This document shows positions 14,042 to 24,700 of a stretch of 64,000 nt of DNA, one piece after another; the first letter of the stretch is position 1, and each line of letters starts with the position of its first letter. A program made the translations under genes and the position numbers. The stretch is from an uncultured Bacteroidales bacterium (GTDB lineage Bacteria; Bacteroidota; Bacteroidia; Bacteroidales; Paludibacteraceae), in assembly GCA_900319005.1 (NCBI GenBank), contig ONMV01000004.1:62001-126000 (forward strand), in the 5' to 3' direction. The notes under the pieces are model-generated. The model worked only from the letters and a program-made list of their open reading frames with translations, was not told the DNA's origin and made no database searches.

Positions 14042-15145
14042 ATGGGACTTTTATTTTTGTTTTTATTCGGCGCAATGAGTGTCAGTTTTCTGTGCTCCGT
14101 TCTGGAGTCAGTTCTGATGTCTACATCGCTTAGTTATATCAACCTCCGCGAAGAAGAAGGTTATGCTCCAGCCAAGCTGATGAGCGCCTATAAGGAGGAT
14201 ACGAGTCGTCCTTTGGCGGCTATTCTTTCGTTAAACACGATAGCAAATACGATCGGAGCTGCCGGGGTGGGAATGCAGGCATCGTCTATCAGTGACAGCA
14301 AATGGTTCGGTTTGACGGTTTCGCTGGTGATGACCTTATGTATCCTGATTTTCTCTGAGATAGTTCCGAAGGTGATCGGAACGACTTATTGGCGTCAGTT
14401 AATGGGTTTTGCCGCACGTACTATTCGTCTGTTAATCATCCTTTTATATCCTTTGGTGTTGCTTGTGGAGTTGATTACCCGTGCATTTCCGGAGAATGAG
14501 GACGAGCCATCTGTGAGCCGTGAAGAGGTGCTTTCGATGGTGAATGTAGGTGAAGAAGAAGGCGTAGTGGATGAGGATGAGAATAAGATTTTCTCGAACC
14601 TGATGCGTTTGGATTCGATCCATGCGTATGATGTGATGACACCGCGTGTGGTAGCGAAGATTGCTCCGGAGAACATGACGCTGCGAGCTTATTACGACAA
14701 TGACGAGTACGACCATTTCTCGCGTATTCCGCTCTATAAACCTGAGGCGCCGGAGTATATCACAGGCTATGTGCTGCGCAATGAGGCATTGGAAGAGTTA
14801 GCGGAAGATCATTTCCGCAAGACGCTCGGAGGTTTGAAACGTTCATTGCCTGCTTTTGACCAGGATCTGACTTTGGGTGTGATCTTCGATTCGATGCTCA
14901 AGCAGAAAAGTCAAATCGCACAAATCATCGATGAATACGGCTGTTTTGTAGGTATTTTGACGCTTGAAGATATTATTGAGACGATCTTCGGTCTGGAGAT
15001 CATCGACGAGAACGATACGGTCATTGACATGCAGCAATATGCTCGTGAGCGTTGGGAACAGCGACAGAAGAAGTATAAAAAAGTACTAAGCGACAAGGTA
15101 CAAAGTGACGAAGTATCCGATTCGAAGGAGTCATCCAATGAATAG
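14042..15145 (+). CDS. CNNM/CorC-family membrane protein (hemolysin family)
   Basis: The 367-residue protein has a CNNM (DUF21) membrane domain of about four segments (residues 1-145, including [19 protein letters not shown] and [10 protein letters not shown]), then a CBS pair ([20 protein letters not shown] near 235 and [23 protein letters not shown] near 297). It lacks the C-terminal CorC/HlyC transporter-associated domain and instead ends soon after with a charged tail. Family members are linked to magnesium or other cation efflux. The tail at about 348-360 ([15 protein letters not shown]) is made of a 15-nt repeat. Its end overlaps the start of smpB by 8 nt. Confidence 0.88.
   Translation: MGLLFLFLFGAMSVSFLCSVLESVLMSTSLSYINLREEEGYAPAKLMSAYKEDTSRPLAAILSLNTIANTIGAAGVGMQASSISDSKWFGLTVSLVMTLCILIFSEIVPKVIGTTYWRQLMGFAARTIRLLIILLYPLVLLVELITRAFPENEDEPSVSREEVLSMVNVGEEEGVVDEDENKIFSNLMRLDSIHAYDVMTPRVVAKIAPENMTLRAYYDNDEYDHFSRIPLYKPEAPEYITGYVLRNEALEELAEDHFRKTLGGLKRSLPAFDQDLTLGVIFDSMLKQKSQIAQIIDEYGCFVGILTLEDIIETIFGLEIIDENDTVIDMQQYARERWEQRQKKYKKVLSDKVQSDEVSDSKESSNE
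15083..15120. repeat. GTACAAAGTGACGAA-type 15-nt tandem repeat
   Basis: Three degenerate 15-nt units encode [10 protein letters not shown] and VSDSK at the end of the CNNM protein. Confidence 0.85.
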
Positions 15146-15605
15146 AAAGAGCGACATACGGATATTGAATAAGCGGGCGAAATTCGAGTATATCATCTTG
15201 GATCGCTATACTGCCGGTATTCAGTTGTTTGGTACCGAAATCAAATCCATCCGCGAGGGAAAAGCTTCGCTGGTTGATTCGTGGTGTGCGATTGAGCATG
15301 GAGAGATCTTCGTCAAACAGATGCACATTGCGGAGTACCGTTTTGGCAGTTATGCTAACCATGAAGCCAAGCGGGATCGCAAATTACTGCTGCAACGCCG
15401 CGAGATCCGCAAGTTGGAGAAAGCGACAAAAGATACGGGAAAGACCATTATCCCGTTAGCGCTGTTTATCAACGAGAAAGGGTTGGCGAAGATGGAAATT
15501 GCACTCTGTCAGGGCAAGCACACGTACGACAAGCGTCAGTCCTTGCGCGAGGCGGATGACAAACGTGAGGTAGCCAAAGTGATGAAAGAAGCGCGGTTAT
15601 CGTAA
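15138..15605 (+). CDS. smpB: SsrA-binding protein SmpB
   Basis: The 155-residue protein has the SmpB signature: [29 protein letters not shown] near the start, [16 protein letters not shown], and the basic tail [27 protein letters not shown]. SmpB brings tmRNA to stalled ribosomes. The ATG at 15138 was chosen because homologues start just before the RILNKRA segment; an earlier start would lie in the upstream gene. It overlaps the CNNM gene by 8 nt and runs tail-to-tail into pdxB with a 9-nt overlap, leaving no room for a terminator. Confidence 0.96.
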   Translation: MNRKSDIRILNKRAKFEYIILDRYTAGIQLFGTEIKSIREGKASLVDSWCAIEHGEIFVKQMHIAEYRFGSYANHEAKRDRKLLLQRREIRKLEKATKDTGKTIIPLALFINEKGLAKMEIALCQGKHTYDKRQSLREADDKREVAKVMKEARLS

Positions 15606-16535
15606 GGGATAGTTCTTGCGCAGTGTCTCAAACTGCTCAGGATGCGCTTTTAAAGAATGTGTGATAGCAGCGAGCCAAGGCTCGTTGTTTTTGTTTTGGG
15701 CAGTCGTGGTCACGTGATCTTGTGATCCGATAATCTTGATTTGTGGTAAACCAAACATCTCTGCTATTTCGTTCAGGCACATTCGGGTTGCGTTTCGTTT
15801 GCCCTCTACTGAATAGCCGGCTATATGCATGGAAGCGCGCAATGCCTGTTTAACCACTTCCGGATGGATGTCCGGTTCGTTCTCCCATGTGTCCAGAATG
15901 AACGGGTGTCCGCTATGCAGCAGAGCTGCTTCGTCCACGACACCTCCTCGCGCTGCGTTGATGATCAAAGCATTGGGTTTGCATTTCGCCAGAAACGCTT
16001 CATCGCAGAGGTGGTAGGTTGTTTGGTCGATGGGGACATGGAAGGTGATGATATCACATTTTTGTGCGATCCCGTCGAGGGGGATGCCTATTCCTTTAGG
16101 CGGATCATTGAGGAGCACTTTCATTCCTCGTCGCTCTGCCATTTGCGCTACAAGACTTCCTACATGTCCTACGCCGACAATTCCGATCGTCGTCTCCTTT
16201 GTACTTTGTACTTCATCGATGGCTTCCTCAATGTAGTCGCAGACGGCCTGTGCGTTGCAACCCGGACAAGCCATCCAGCGGATACCTTGCGCCTCGCAAT
16301 AAGCGGTGTCAATATGGTCAAAGCCGATAGTAGCGGTACAAACAAGACGAACAGACGAACCGGAGAGCAGTTTTTCGTCCACCTTGGTGCGCGTTCGGAC
16401 TACCAGAATATCTGCGTTGCGGATGGAAGAAGTGTTGATTTCTTCCGGTTTCAACGGAATAATCTCCACTTGAGGCCATTCTTTTCGAACGGCTTCAAGC
16501 AGAAACGGAATATATGCGTCGCAAACAATGCGCAT
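15597..16535 (-). CDS. pdxB: Erythronate-4-phosphate dehydrogenase, short C-terminus
   Basis: The 312-residue protein is a D-2-hydroxyacid dehydrogenase of the PdxB type, which acts in the DXP-dependent route to pyridoxal phosphate. It has ATIGFDHID near 72, the NAD loop [10 protein letters not shown] near 120, [11 protein letters not shown] (catalytic Arg) near 192, [10 protein letters not shown] (Glu) near 217 and the catalytic His in [14 protein letters not shown] near 238. It ends right after the conserved NYPLR, about 20 or more residues earlier than family members I recall. Residues 108-113 (EVQSTK) come from the GTACAAAGTAC repeat family. It starts 2 nt after panC. Confidence 0.9.
   Translation of the reverse strand: MRIVCDAYIPFLLEAVRKEWPQVEIIPLKPEEINTSSIRNADILVVRTRTKVDEKLLSGSSVRLVCTATIGFDHIDTAYCEAQGIRWMACPGCNAQAVCDYIEEAIDEVQSTKETTIGIVGVGHVGSLVAQMAERRGMKVLLNDPPKGIGIPLDGIAQKCDIITFHVPIDQTTYHLCDEAFLAKCKPNALIINAARGGVVDEAALLHSGHPFILDTWENEPDIHPEVVKQALRASMHIAGYSVEGKRNATRMCLNEIAEMFGLPQIKIIGSQDHVTTTAQNKNNEPWLAAITHSLKAHPEQFETLRKNYPLR
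16197..16214. repeat. GTACAAAGTACAAAG repeat inside pdxB
   Basis: One and a half units of the VQS-coding family, in frame, just before the NAD-binding loop. Confidence 0.6.
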
Positions 16536-16537
16536 AC

Positions 16538-17392
16538 TTAATATTTGATATTGTCAATCAGACGAACAGGTCCGCAATAAACAGTGATGCAGCCGATGGC
16601 ATGGTTAAAGGTATCGGTCGGCAAGAGGGTGGTTTGATCGACAATCTCGTAGTACTCCACTTCCAAACCCGGAACGGCATTGAGGGTGTCAATAACGCGT
16701 TGTTGTACCTCAGTTACCGAGGCTGATTTAGCCCATTCGAGCGACTTAAAAAGAGTCTTGGAGATAGCGAGAGCTGTCTGTTTCTCCTCCGCAGACATGC
16801 GTTCATTGCGGCTTGAGAGCGCCAAACCTGAATCCTCGCGCACAATCGGGCAATCGATGATTTGCAGCGGACCGAATGTGCCTGCCAGCGAACTGCGCTC
16901 TACCATATGATGGATGATCGCCAATTGTTGGAAATCTTTCTCTCCGAAATATCCTTTGTCGGGTTGGGTGAGGTAGAACAGGCGGCTCACTACTTGTACG
17001 ACACCGTTGAAATGTCCGGGGCGCATTTTGCCTTCCATGACCTTGTCTAAACCGGCAAAGTCAAACTCAAAAGTCGTGTTCATCTCCTCCGCCGAATACA
17101 TCTCTTCCGGGGTGGGTGCGAAGACGTAGTCCGCTCCGATTGATTCCAGCAGTTTTGCATCGCGCTCTATGTTACGCGGATACTTGGCGAGATCCTCCTT
17201 GTTGTTAAACTGGGTCGGGTTTACAAAAACGGACACGATGCAGATGTCGTTTTCCTCTACCGCACGTTTGACCAGGCTGGCATGACCGTTATGCAGCGCT
17301 CCCATGGTGGGCACTAAGCCGATTGTTTTGTTTTCCTGCTTGCAAGCCTTAACAACGGCTTGTAAAGCACTCTTTGTGGTAATAATTTGCAT
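16538..17392 (-). CDS. panC: Pantothenate synthetase
   Basis: The 284-residue protein joins pantoate and beta-alanine with ATP in coenzyme A synthesis. The HIGH-like motif appears as PTMGALHNGHASLV near 28. Further motifs are VSVFVNPTQFN near 54, GHFNGVVQVVSRLF near 125, YFGEKDFQQL near 147 and the KMSKS-like LALSSRNERMS near 181. Length is normal. It is first in a two-gene operon with pdxB and has a promoter at 17422-17454. It is divergent from the starch-synthase-like gene. Confidence 0.96.
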   Translation of the reverse strand: MQIITTKSALQAVVKACKQENKTIGLVPTMGALHNGHASLVKRAVEENDICIVSVFVNPTQFNNKEDLAKYPRNIERDAKLLESIGADYVFAPTPEEMYSAEEMNTTFEFDFAGLDKVMEGKMRPGHFNGVVQVVSRLFYLTQPDKGYFGEKDFQQLAIIHHMVERSSLAGTFGPLQIIDCPIVREDSGLALSSRNERMSAEEKQTALAISKTLFKSLEWAKSASVTEVQQRVIDTLNAVPGLEVEYYEIVDQTTLLPTDTFNHAIGCITVYCGPVRLIDNIKY

Positions 17393-17421
17393 ATAAATAG
17401 CTATTTATTTCAAAAAAACGT

Positions 17422-17454
17422 GCAAAGTTAAAGAATTTTTTCTTATTTTGCAAG
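17422..17454 (-). promoter_or_regulatory. Promoter of panC-pdxB
   Basis: CTTG (17451-17454), 20 nt, TAACTTTGC (17422-17430). Confidence 0.75.
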
Positions 17455-17480
17455 CAAAAACGATTAAAAATGCACTTTTT

Positions 17481-17513
17481 TTTGCATATATCAATTTTTT
17501 TTTGTAACTTTGC
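17481..17513 (+). promoter_or_regulatory. Promoter of the starch-synthase-like gene
   Basis: TTTG (17481-17484), 20 nt, TAACTTTGC (17505-17513). Confidence 0.85.
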
Positions 17514-17532
17514 ACCGAAAAGCAAAGAATGT

Positions 17533-18375
17533 ATGCCTATGAAAGAGCCGAAACGTATCCTGTTTATCTCTCAAGAGATAACCCCTTACCTGGCAGAAGA
17601 GACGCCAATTAGGCTGCTCAATCGTCAATTACCGGAGTACTTCCAGTCTCATGGATATGAGACGCGTACGTTCATGCCCAAGTTCGGCGAGATCAATGAG
17701 CGTCGTAATCAGTTGCATGAAGTGATTCGTCTTTCTGGTATGAACCTGATCATCGAGGAGTCTGATCACCCGTTGTTGATCAAGGTAGCTTCGATTCAGT
17801 CGGCTCGTATTCAGATCTATTTCATAGACAATGACGATTTATTCCATCGTCGCAAGGGCGTAATGGACGAATCCGGAAATGAATATGCGGACAATGACGA
17901 CCGTGTTATTTTCTATGCGCGCGGAGTGATTGAGACGGTGAAGAAATTGCGTTGGACACCAAACATCATCTTATGCTCCGGTTGGATGAGTGCGTTGGCT
18001 CCTTTATATCTGAAGAAGGCGTTCAGCGATGAGCCGTTCTTTGCTAATTCGAAGATTGTATTGATGTTGGACGACAACGAGTATCAGAAACCTTTCCCGA
18101 CACGTTTTGCGGATAAGTTACGTATAGAAGGAATCGCGAATACGGACGTTCGTTCGATAGCCGGTTTCCCGGTGGGTTACGAAGAGTTGATGCGTCTGGC
18201 GATCGATTTCTCGGACGCTATTGTGTTTGCTTCTCAGCGGGTAAACCAGCGTTTGATGAACTATGCCGAGACGAAGGGCAAACCTATACTGCCCTATGGG
18301 GCGACCGAGGATTTGACGGAGCAGTGCAAACGTCATTGGGATTTCTACCAGACTTTATTGGAGGAGCATGAATAG
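17533..18375 (+). CDS. Glycogen/starch synthase-like protein (GT5 N-terminal half only)
   Basis: The 280-residue protein matches the N-terminal half of GT5 glycogen synthases: RILFISQEITPYLAEET at the start, then GYETRTFMPKFGEINERRNQLHEVIRLSG and NIILCSGWMSALAPLYLK. The second half-domain with the ADP-glucose site is missing, as in a short Bacteroidota group that commonly sits beside panC and a DUF4270 gene. Catalysis by itself is therefore doubtful; a binding or regulatory role is possible. The start MPMKEPKR was chosen; the ATG two codons later is also possible. The longer frame would overlap the promoter. The stop overlaps the next start by 8 nt. Confidence 0.82.
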   Translation: MPMKEPKRILFISQEITPYLAEETPIRLLNRQLPEYFQSHGYETRTFMPKFGEINERRNQLHEVIRLSGMNLIIEESDHPLLIKVASIQSARIQIYFIDNDDLFHRRKGVMDESGNEYADNDDRVIFYARGVIETVKKLRWTPNIILCSGWMSALAPLYLKKAFSDEPFFANSKIVLMLDDNEYQKPFPTRFADKLRIEGIANTDVRSIAGFPVGYEELMRLAIDFSDAIVFASQRVNQRLMNYAETKGKPILPYGATEDLTEQCKRHWDFYQTLLEEHE

Positions 18376-19807
18376 AAGGTTTGCTTTCATGAGTATTTTG
18401 GTCGCCTTGGTGTGCTGTTGGACGGCATGCCGGGACGATGTGACCAGCGCTGGTAGCGGTGTGCTGGATAAGGATGATGCGATTGTGGTGTATGTTGATA
18501 CTTTTCCTTTGGCGTCGATGATAGATAGTTGCAAGGCCATCGTTTCTCAAGCCGATTCGTTCTTGTTAGGCGAGATGGAGACCGATTATGGTACCTTGCG
18601 CGGCTCGGTGTTGACCCAGTTGGCATGTCCGGATGGTTACTCATATCCGAAGAATGCGGAGGTGGACTCCATGTTCCTGTTTGTTTATTATGACTCTTGG
18701 ACGGGTGATCCGAACGCAGCGTTGGCGGTGGATGCTTATCAGATGGATAAGGCGACCTTCAACTACTCAACCGTTTATCCGACGGATCTGAATATAGATG
18801 ATTATTGCACGCGGGAGAAACCCATTTTGACCAATCGCCGCATCGTGGTCGCAACCGAGAAATTGGATTCAATCAAGAATAGCGATGGGGTCTATATTCC
18901 GATGTTGAAAATGCGGGTCAATGAGGAGTTCCAGAACTATTTCTGGTCCATCCGGTCGTTCGAGAATCAGGATACTTTCAACAAGCAATTTATGGGTTTG
19001 TTGCTGGAGAGTTCTTTCGGATCCTCTACGATGCTGAATATTTCCACGATTGCGTTAGGCGTGTATTACCATTTCTCTTATTCCAAAGCGGGCAGGGACA
19101 CGACTGTGAATGATATGAAAGCATTCTACGCCAACTCAGAGGTGCGAACGGTCAACCAGTTGACGTATGAGGACAAGCATTTGACTATCGAGAACCTGAA
19201 AAAAGATTCCGACACCTATAACTATATTATTTCGCCAGCGTGTGCGTATACGCGATTAGTCTTTCCTCTGGGGAGAATCACTGATTCGATCATGAGTCAT
19301 ATGATTGGAGAAATCAACGGCGAGGAAGACACCTTGCGACGTCCTTATGTCAACAAGGCGGAGGTGCGAATTGATGTGACGAATGTATATAAGGGTTCAG
19401 AATCGCAAAAACAACGTAATGATTGGTTACAACCGGCATCGTATATGCTGCTCATCAAAGAGAGCAGTATGGAGCGATTCTTTGCCAATAAGGAGTTGCC
19501 GTCAGATACATGTGCGTTGCTCAGTCCATTGATTCAAGGAAAGGATGCAACAGGTGAGTCAATCTATTACTACAACTACGATCTGTCTGATTTTATTACC
19601 AACCAATTGCGCCAAGATACGCATATTGATCAGTTGCAGATGATGCTGGTACCTGTCAGCCTGAACGCCGTTAGCGGAAACGCTGTTACCAATTATTCCT
19701 CTGTTCGTCAACAGGAGACGATGTCTGTCACACAGATTGAATCTGCCAAGAACGGAACCGATTTCGAGATTGTCTATAGTGGTTTCACGCTACCTGTAGA
19801 GCATTAA
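18368..19807 (+). CDS. DUF4270-type lipoprotein
   Basis: The 479-residue protein has a lipoprotein signal with Cys21 (WTAC-R). The mature part reads DDVTSAGSGVLDKDDAIVVY and then VDTFPLASMIDSC and LLGEMETDYGTLRGSVLTQL, which resemble DUF4270, a Bacteroidota family of envelope lipoproteins of unknown function. Later segments are mostly beta strand. It overlaps the starch-synthase-like gene by 8 nt, a pairing that recurs in Bacteroidales as far as I recall. A bidirectional terminator follows directly. Confidence 0.8.
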   Translation: MNRRFAFMSILVALVCCWTACRDDVTSAGSGVLDKDDAIVVYVDTFPLASMIDSCKAIVSQADSFLLGEMETDYGTLRGSVLTQLACPDGYSYPKNAEVDSMFLFVYYDSWTGDPNAALAVDAYQMDKATFNYSTVYPTDLNIDDYCTREKPILTNRRIVVATEKLDSIKNSDGVYIPMLKMRVNEEFQNYFWSIRSFENQDTFNKQFMGLLLESSFGSSTMLNISTIALGVYYHFSYSKAGRDTTVNDMKAFYANSEVRTVNQLTYEDKHLTIENLKKDSDTYNYIISPACAYTRLVFPLGRITDSIMSHMIGEINGEEDTLRRPYVNKAEVRIDVTNVYKGSESQKQRNDWLQPASYMLLIKESSMERFFANKELPSDTCALLSPLIQGKDATGESIYYYNYDLSDFITNQLRQDTHIDQLQMMLVPVSLNAVSGNAVTNYSSVRQQETMSVTQIESAKNGTDFEIVYSGFTLPVEH

Positions 19808-19834
19808 AAAACGCGGTGTCAAACCGCGTTTTTT
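19806..19834. terminator. Bidirectional terminator, shared with the end of clpX
   Basis: Stem AAAAACGCGGT / ACCGCGTTTTT with a 5-nt loop. The last codons of clpX lie inside the stem. Confidence 0.9.
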
Positions 19835-21069
19835 AATCTTATCAGTTTTTCCCTTCTCAGTTTCTGCTCTGCGTATAAGCGTGTGACGGTGAACGTCTCC
19901 GTGTGCCCGATTTGTTTATGGCTCGGCAGTTCGAACATCAGATCCGTCATCACTGCTTCCATCAGACCGCGCAGCCCACGTGCGCCTAATTTGTTTTCCA
20001 TCGCTTTATCCACGATATAATCCAACGCCTCATCTTCAAAACGGAGATCCACACCATCCATAGCCATCAGTTTCTTGTACTGCTTGGTCAGGGCGTTCTT
20101 CGGCTCTGTAAGGATGTTACGCAATGCCTCCCGATCCAGCGGTTGAAGGTATGTCAATACAGGCAAACGACCGATGATCTCAGGAATCAGTCCATAGGCT
20201 CTGAGGTCCTGCGGAGCAATATATTGCAGCAGATTGTTCTTGTCCACCTGTGCTACTTTCTCTTGCGCGGCAAAACCGACCACCTGTGTGTTCATTCGTT
20301 GGGAGATCTTACGCTCTATGCCATCGAAAGCCCCACCGCAGATAAAGAGGATGTTTCGCGTGTCGAGGTGGATATACTCCTGATCGGGGTGCTTGCGTCC
20401 CCCTTGAGGCGGCACGTTCATCACCGAGCCCTCCAGCATTTTCAGCAGACTCTGTTGCACTCCTTCTCCGCTCACATCGCGTGTGATAGAGGGGTTCTCC
20501 GACTTACGGGCAATCTTATCGATCTCATCAATGAAGACGATGCCTCGCTCTGCTTTCTTTACATCATAGTCGGAGTTCTGCAGTAGACGTACGAGGATGG
20601 ATTCCACATCTTCTCCTACGTAACCTGCTTGCGTCAGAGATGTTGCATCGCCGATAGCGAAGGGCACTTTGAGCATCTTAGCTATCGTACGTGCCAGAAG
20701 GGTCTTACCGGTACCGGTTGAACCAACCAGCAGAATATTGCTCTTCTCAATCTCCACATCATCGTTTGAATCTTCCTGCAATAAACGTTTATAGTGATTA
20801 TAAACAGCCACAGAGAGGTTTCGTTTTGCGTTGTCCTGACCGATGACGTATTGATCCAGAAAATCCTTTATGCCTTGTGGCGTAGGAAGTGTTTCCAGAC
20901 GAAGGGAGTTGTCTTTGGACTTGGTCGCGGTAGGTATATTCGCAACCATCCGATGGCCCGATTCGATACATTCATTACAAATCAGCACATCTTCGTTGAT
21001 ACCGGAGAACATCGCCGGCATGACTCGTCCGCAGAAACTACACGCGTTATTATTATTTTTCTTACCCAT
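19819..21069 (-). CDS. clpX: ATP-dependent Clp protease ATPase subunit ClpX
   Basis: The 416-residue AAA+ unfoldase has an N-terminal zinc finger (CSFCGR with a later CNEC), Walker A GSTGTGKT near 118, [11 protein letters not shown], Walker B FIDEIDKI near 175, the sensor and pore segments, and [22 protein letters not shown] near the end. It feeds substrates to ClpP. It starts 5 nt after clpP in the operon secDF-clpP-clpX. Trigger factor, often next to these genes, is more than 30 kb away here. Confidence 0.98.
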   Translation of the reverse strand: MGKKNNNNACSFCGRVMPAMFSGINEDVLICNECIESGHRMVANIPTATKSKDNSLRLETLPTPQGIKDFLDQYVIGQDNAKRNLSVAVYNHYKRLLQEDSNDDVEIEKSNILLVGSTGTGKTLLARTIAKMLKVPFAIGDATSLTQAGYVGEDVESILVRLLQNSDYDVKKAERGIVFIDEIDKIARKSENPSITRDVSGEGVQQSLLKMLEGSVMNVPPQGGRKHPDQEYIHLDTRNILFICGGAFDGIERKISQRMNTQVVGFAAQEKVAQVDKNNLLQYIAPQDLRAYGLIPEIIGRLPVLTYLQPLDREALRNILTEPKNALTKQYKKLMAMDGVDLRFEDEALDYIVDKAMENKLGARGLRGLMEAVMTDLMFELPSHKQIGHTETFTVTRLYAEQKLRREKLIRLKNAV

Positions 21070-21074
21070 TAGTC

Positions 21075-21761
21075 TTACTCTTTATGGATATAGAGTTTGT
21101 CGATCATGCCGTAGGCGAGAGCCTCTTTGGAGGTCATCCAGTGGTCTCGGTCGGCATCTTGACGAATCAGCTCTATTGATTGTCCGGAATGTTCCGAGAT
21201 GATCTGATAGAGTTCGTCTTTGAGTTTGAGAATCTCTTTGGCAGTGATCTCTATATCGCTTGCCTGACCTTGAATACCTCCAAGGGGTTGATGGATCATC
21301 ACACGGCTATGCGGCAATGCAGCACGCATTCCTTGTTCGCCGGCTACCAAGAGCACTGCGCCCATCGATGCCGCCAAACCCGTACAGATCGTCGAGACAC
21401 GTGCCTTGACAAACTGCATGGTGTCGTAGATACCGAGTCCGGCATAAACCGAACCGCCCGGTGTATTCAGATACAGATTGATATCGCGCTCGCTGTCAAC
21501 TGAGTCCAGATAGAGCAGCTGGGCCTGAATGACGTTTGCCGTGTAGTCATTGATCTCCGTTCCGAGAAAAATAACACGGTCCATCATCAGACGGCTGAAG
21601 ACGTCCATCTGCGTCATGTTCAATTGACGCTCCTCTAAGATAGTAGGTGAGATATATCCGCTGCTCGCGCGGGTCTCATCCATGCTGCGAGACATAACAT
21701 TCTCAACATGCATGGAGTTAAGACCCTGCGAAACTGCGAATTTCAGAAAATCATTACTCAT
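21075..21761 (-). CDS. clpP: ATP-dependent Clp protease proteolytic subunit
   Basis: The 228-residue serine peptidase forms the proteolytic chamber that works with ClpX. The catalytic triad is visible: Ser132 in [11 protein letters not shown], His157 in VMIHQPLGG and Asp206 in DADRDHW. The N-terminal extension of about 30 residues ([21 protein letters not shown]) fits Bacteroidota members. It begins 17 nt after secDF and ends 5 nt before clpX. Confidence 0.98.
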   Translation of the reverse strand: MSNDFLKFAVSQGLNSMHVENVMSRSMDETRASSGYISPTILEERQLNMTQMDVFSRLMMDRVIFLGTEINDYTANVIQAQLLYLDSVDSERDINLYLNTPGGSVYAGLGIYDTMQFVKARVSTICTGLAASMGAVLLVAGEQGMRAALPHSRVMIHQPLGGIQGQASDIEITAKEILKLKDELYQIISEHSGQSIELIRQDADRDHWMTSKEALAYGMIDKLYIHKE

Positions 21762-21778
21762 GATTTACCATTTACTGA

Positions 21779-24700
21779 TTATTTCTTCAATTCTGCTTTT
21801 TTCTCCGCGCGTTTAGCTTGTGCCATCTGGATGTCATAAGCGATCGGCGAAGCGATGAACACAGACGAGTAAGTACCTACGATCACACCCATGAGGAGCG
21901 CGAATACGAAGCCTTGGATCGTCTCACCGCCGAATGCGAAGATAGCCAACAATACTACGAACGTACTCATAGAGGTCGAGAACGTACGGCTGAGCGTGTT
22001 GTTCAAAGCGTCGTTGATGTTCACGTGGCGATCACGCTTCGGATAGAGCGTGTTGTACTCACGTACACGGTCGAAGATGACCACGGTATCGTTGATAGAA
22101 TAACCGATGACGGTCAGGATAGCAGCGATGAAAGCTTGGTCAATCTCCATGGAGAACGGCATGATCTTCCAGAGGATAGCATACAGACCGAGGATGATCA
22201 CGGTATCGTGCGCCAAAGCAGCGATAGCACCTACGGAATAAGCGAAGTTGCGGAATCGGAGCAGGATATAGAGGAAGATCACTGCCAATGCAGCGAGCAC
22301 AGCCCAAACAGCGCTGGTCTTGATATCATCTGCAATAGCAGGACCTACTTTCTGGCTCTGCATGATACCTACCTCTGCGTTCGACTCGGTGGAGCGGAAA
22401 TCATCGAAGGTGATATTGTCGCTCAAGAACGGCTTGCAGCCCTCGTACAACAGTGCCTCAATCGCCTCGTCAGCCTCTGCAGTCTCCTCGTGGATACGGT
22501 AGTTGGTGGAGATACGTACTTGGTTAGCGTCGTTACCGTAGGTGATCACATTCAGCGAGAAGAGTTCGCCGTCCTCCAGCGTAGCGCTGAAAGTCTTATC
22601 AAGGCTCTCGCGTACATCCTGGGTGTTGATATTCCGGTCGAAACGGACAACATAGTTACGTCCTCCTGAGAAATCAATACCGAGGTTCAGTTTACCGAAG
22701 ATATGCGGCTCCAGACCCAGAATAGCGAAGATAACCAATGCGCCCGACAGGCAGTAAGCCCATTTGCGCGCAGCCACGAAATCGAAATGTATATTCTGGA
22801 GGAAGTTCTTCATCAGTTTGGTGGTGAAGCTCAGTTCCTTGGCGTTGTCGCGGTTAGCATAATCTTCGAGCAACAGACGGGTGATGAACACAGCGGTCAG
22901 GAACGAAGAGATGATACCGATCATGTAGGTAACAGCGAAGCCCTTGATAGGACCGGTACCGAAGATAGCCAAGATAGCACCGGTTAGGAACGAAGTCACG
23001 TTCGCATCCACGATAGCACTGATGGCACCCTTGAAACCGTCCTCAATTGCTTTGCGCATACCTTTACCGGCACGAAGCTCTTCACGGATACGCTCATAAA
23101 TCAGCACGTTACCATCGACCGCACAACCCATCGTCAGGACGATACCCGCAATACCCGGCAGCGTCAGTACAGCGCTGAACGAAGAGAGAATACCTACCAA
23201 CAGGAATACGTTGCAAAACAACGCAGCGTCGGCAATCAGACCCGGGATCCAACCGTAGTAGAAGATCATGTAGATCAGGATGAGGCAGAAACCGAGAACG
23301 AATGACCAGAGACCCGACTGAATAGCCTCACGACCCAAAGACGGACCTACCACGCTCTCCTCGATGATACGAGCCGGAGCCGGCATCTTACCGGACTTCA
23401 AGGTGTTTGCCAAGTCTTTTGCCTCTTCTACAGTGAAGTTACCGGTGATCTGGCTGTTACCGCCGGCAATCTCGCTCTGTACGGTCGGGAACGAATATAC
23501 ATAACCGTCAAGCACGATAGCTACCGATTTGCCGATGTTATCTTTGGTCAGACGCTGCCAGGTCTTAGCGCCCTCAGCGTTCATAGACATAGATACGTTT
23601 GCATATGTGCTGATCTGCGAGAAGTCTGCGCGAGCATCTGTGATGACGTCACCTTCGAGCGAAGCACGACCGTCACGCTGTGCCTTGAGAGCTACAAGCT
23701 GATAGTAAGCGTTTGCTTCGTCAATAGCTTTAACCGTCCAGTAGAAACGTGCGTCACGCGGCAGAACGGCTTTTGCAATCTGAGAGTTCAGCATGGCGTT
23801 CACTTTCGCGGTATCAACATAATGAACGGTACCGATTACCGGACCGCGGTAAGCCTGTCCGGCTTGGTTGATAGACGGGTTGAGGATAGCGAACAAGGGG
23901 TTGGTCTTCTTGTACTCAGCAATCTGAGCAGCCTGATCGGTCTCTGCAGCGGTAGTAGAATCACCTAACAACTCAGCCAACTCATCTCCCTCTGCATTTG
24001 TACTTTGTACTTTGTCACTTTGTACCTCCTCAGTCTCTTCCTGTGCACCTTGTGCGTCGTCGCTTTGTACTTCAGTTGCAGCGAACTCACGGTTGATCTG
24101 CGCTAACATCGGCAGCAATTCGGAAGCCTCGTAGGTCTCCCAGAACTCCAGGTTAGCGGAACCTTGAAGGAGTTTACGAACGCGCTCCGGCTCTTTGATA
24201 CCCGGGAGCTCAATCAGAATACGACCCGGTTGAGCCAGTTTCTGGATGTTCGGCTGAACAACACCGAAACGGTCGATACGCGTACGGAGAACATTGAACG
24301 AGTTCTGAATAGCACCGTCCACTTCCTCGCGGATTACTTTCTCCACCTCTGCGTTCGTCGAGGTTAACGTCACTTTGTCCTTCAATTCGAAGGTCGAGAA
24401 GATAGATGCCAACTGACCTTGCGGATCTACTTCTTTGAATGACTCGATAAAGAGCGTTACGAAATCTGCACCGCTTGATTTTTGTTTTTGTTTTGCGAGG
24501 GCTAATGCCTCTTTGTAGTTCGGGGTCTCATTGTGTCCAGAAAGAGCATCCAAGATGTCCGGAACGGAAACCTCCATCGTTACGTTCATACCGCCCTTCA
24601 AGTCCAAACCGAGATTGATCTCTTTCTCACGGCACTCTTTGAGCGTGTAACCGAACCATACTTTTTTCGCAGCAATCGAATCCAAGTACTGGTACTCTTT

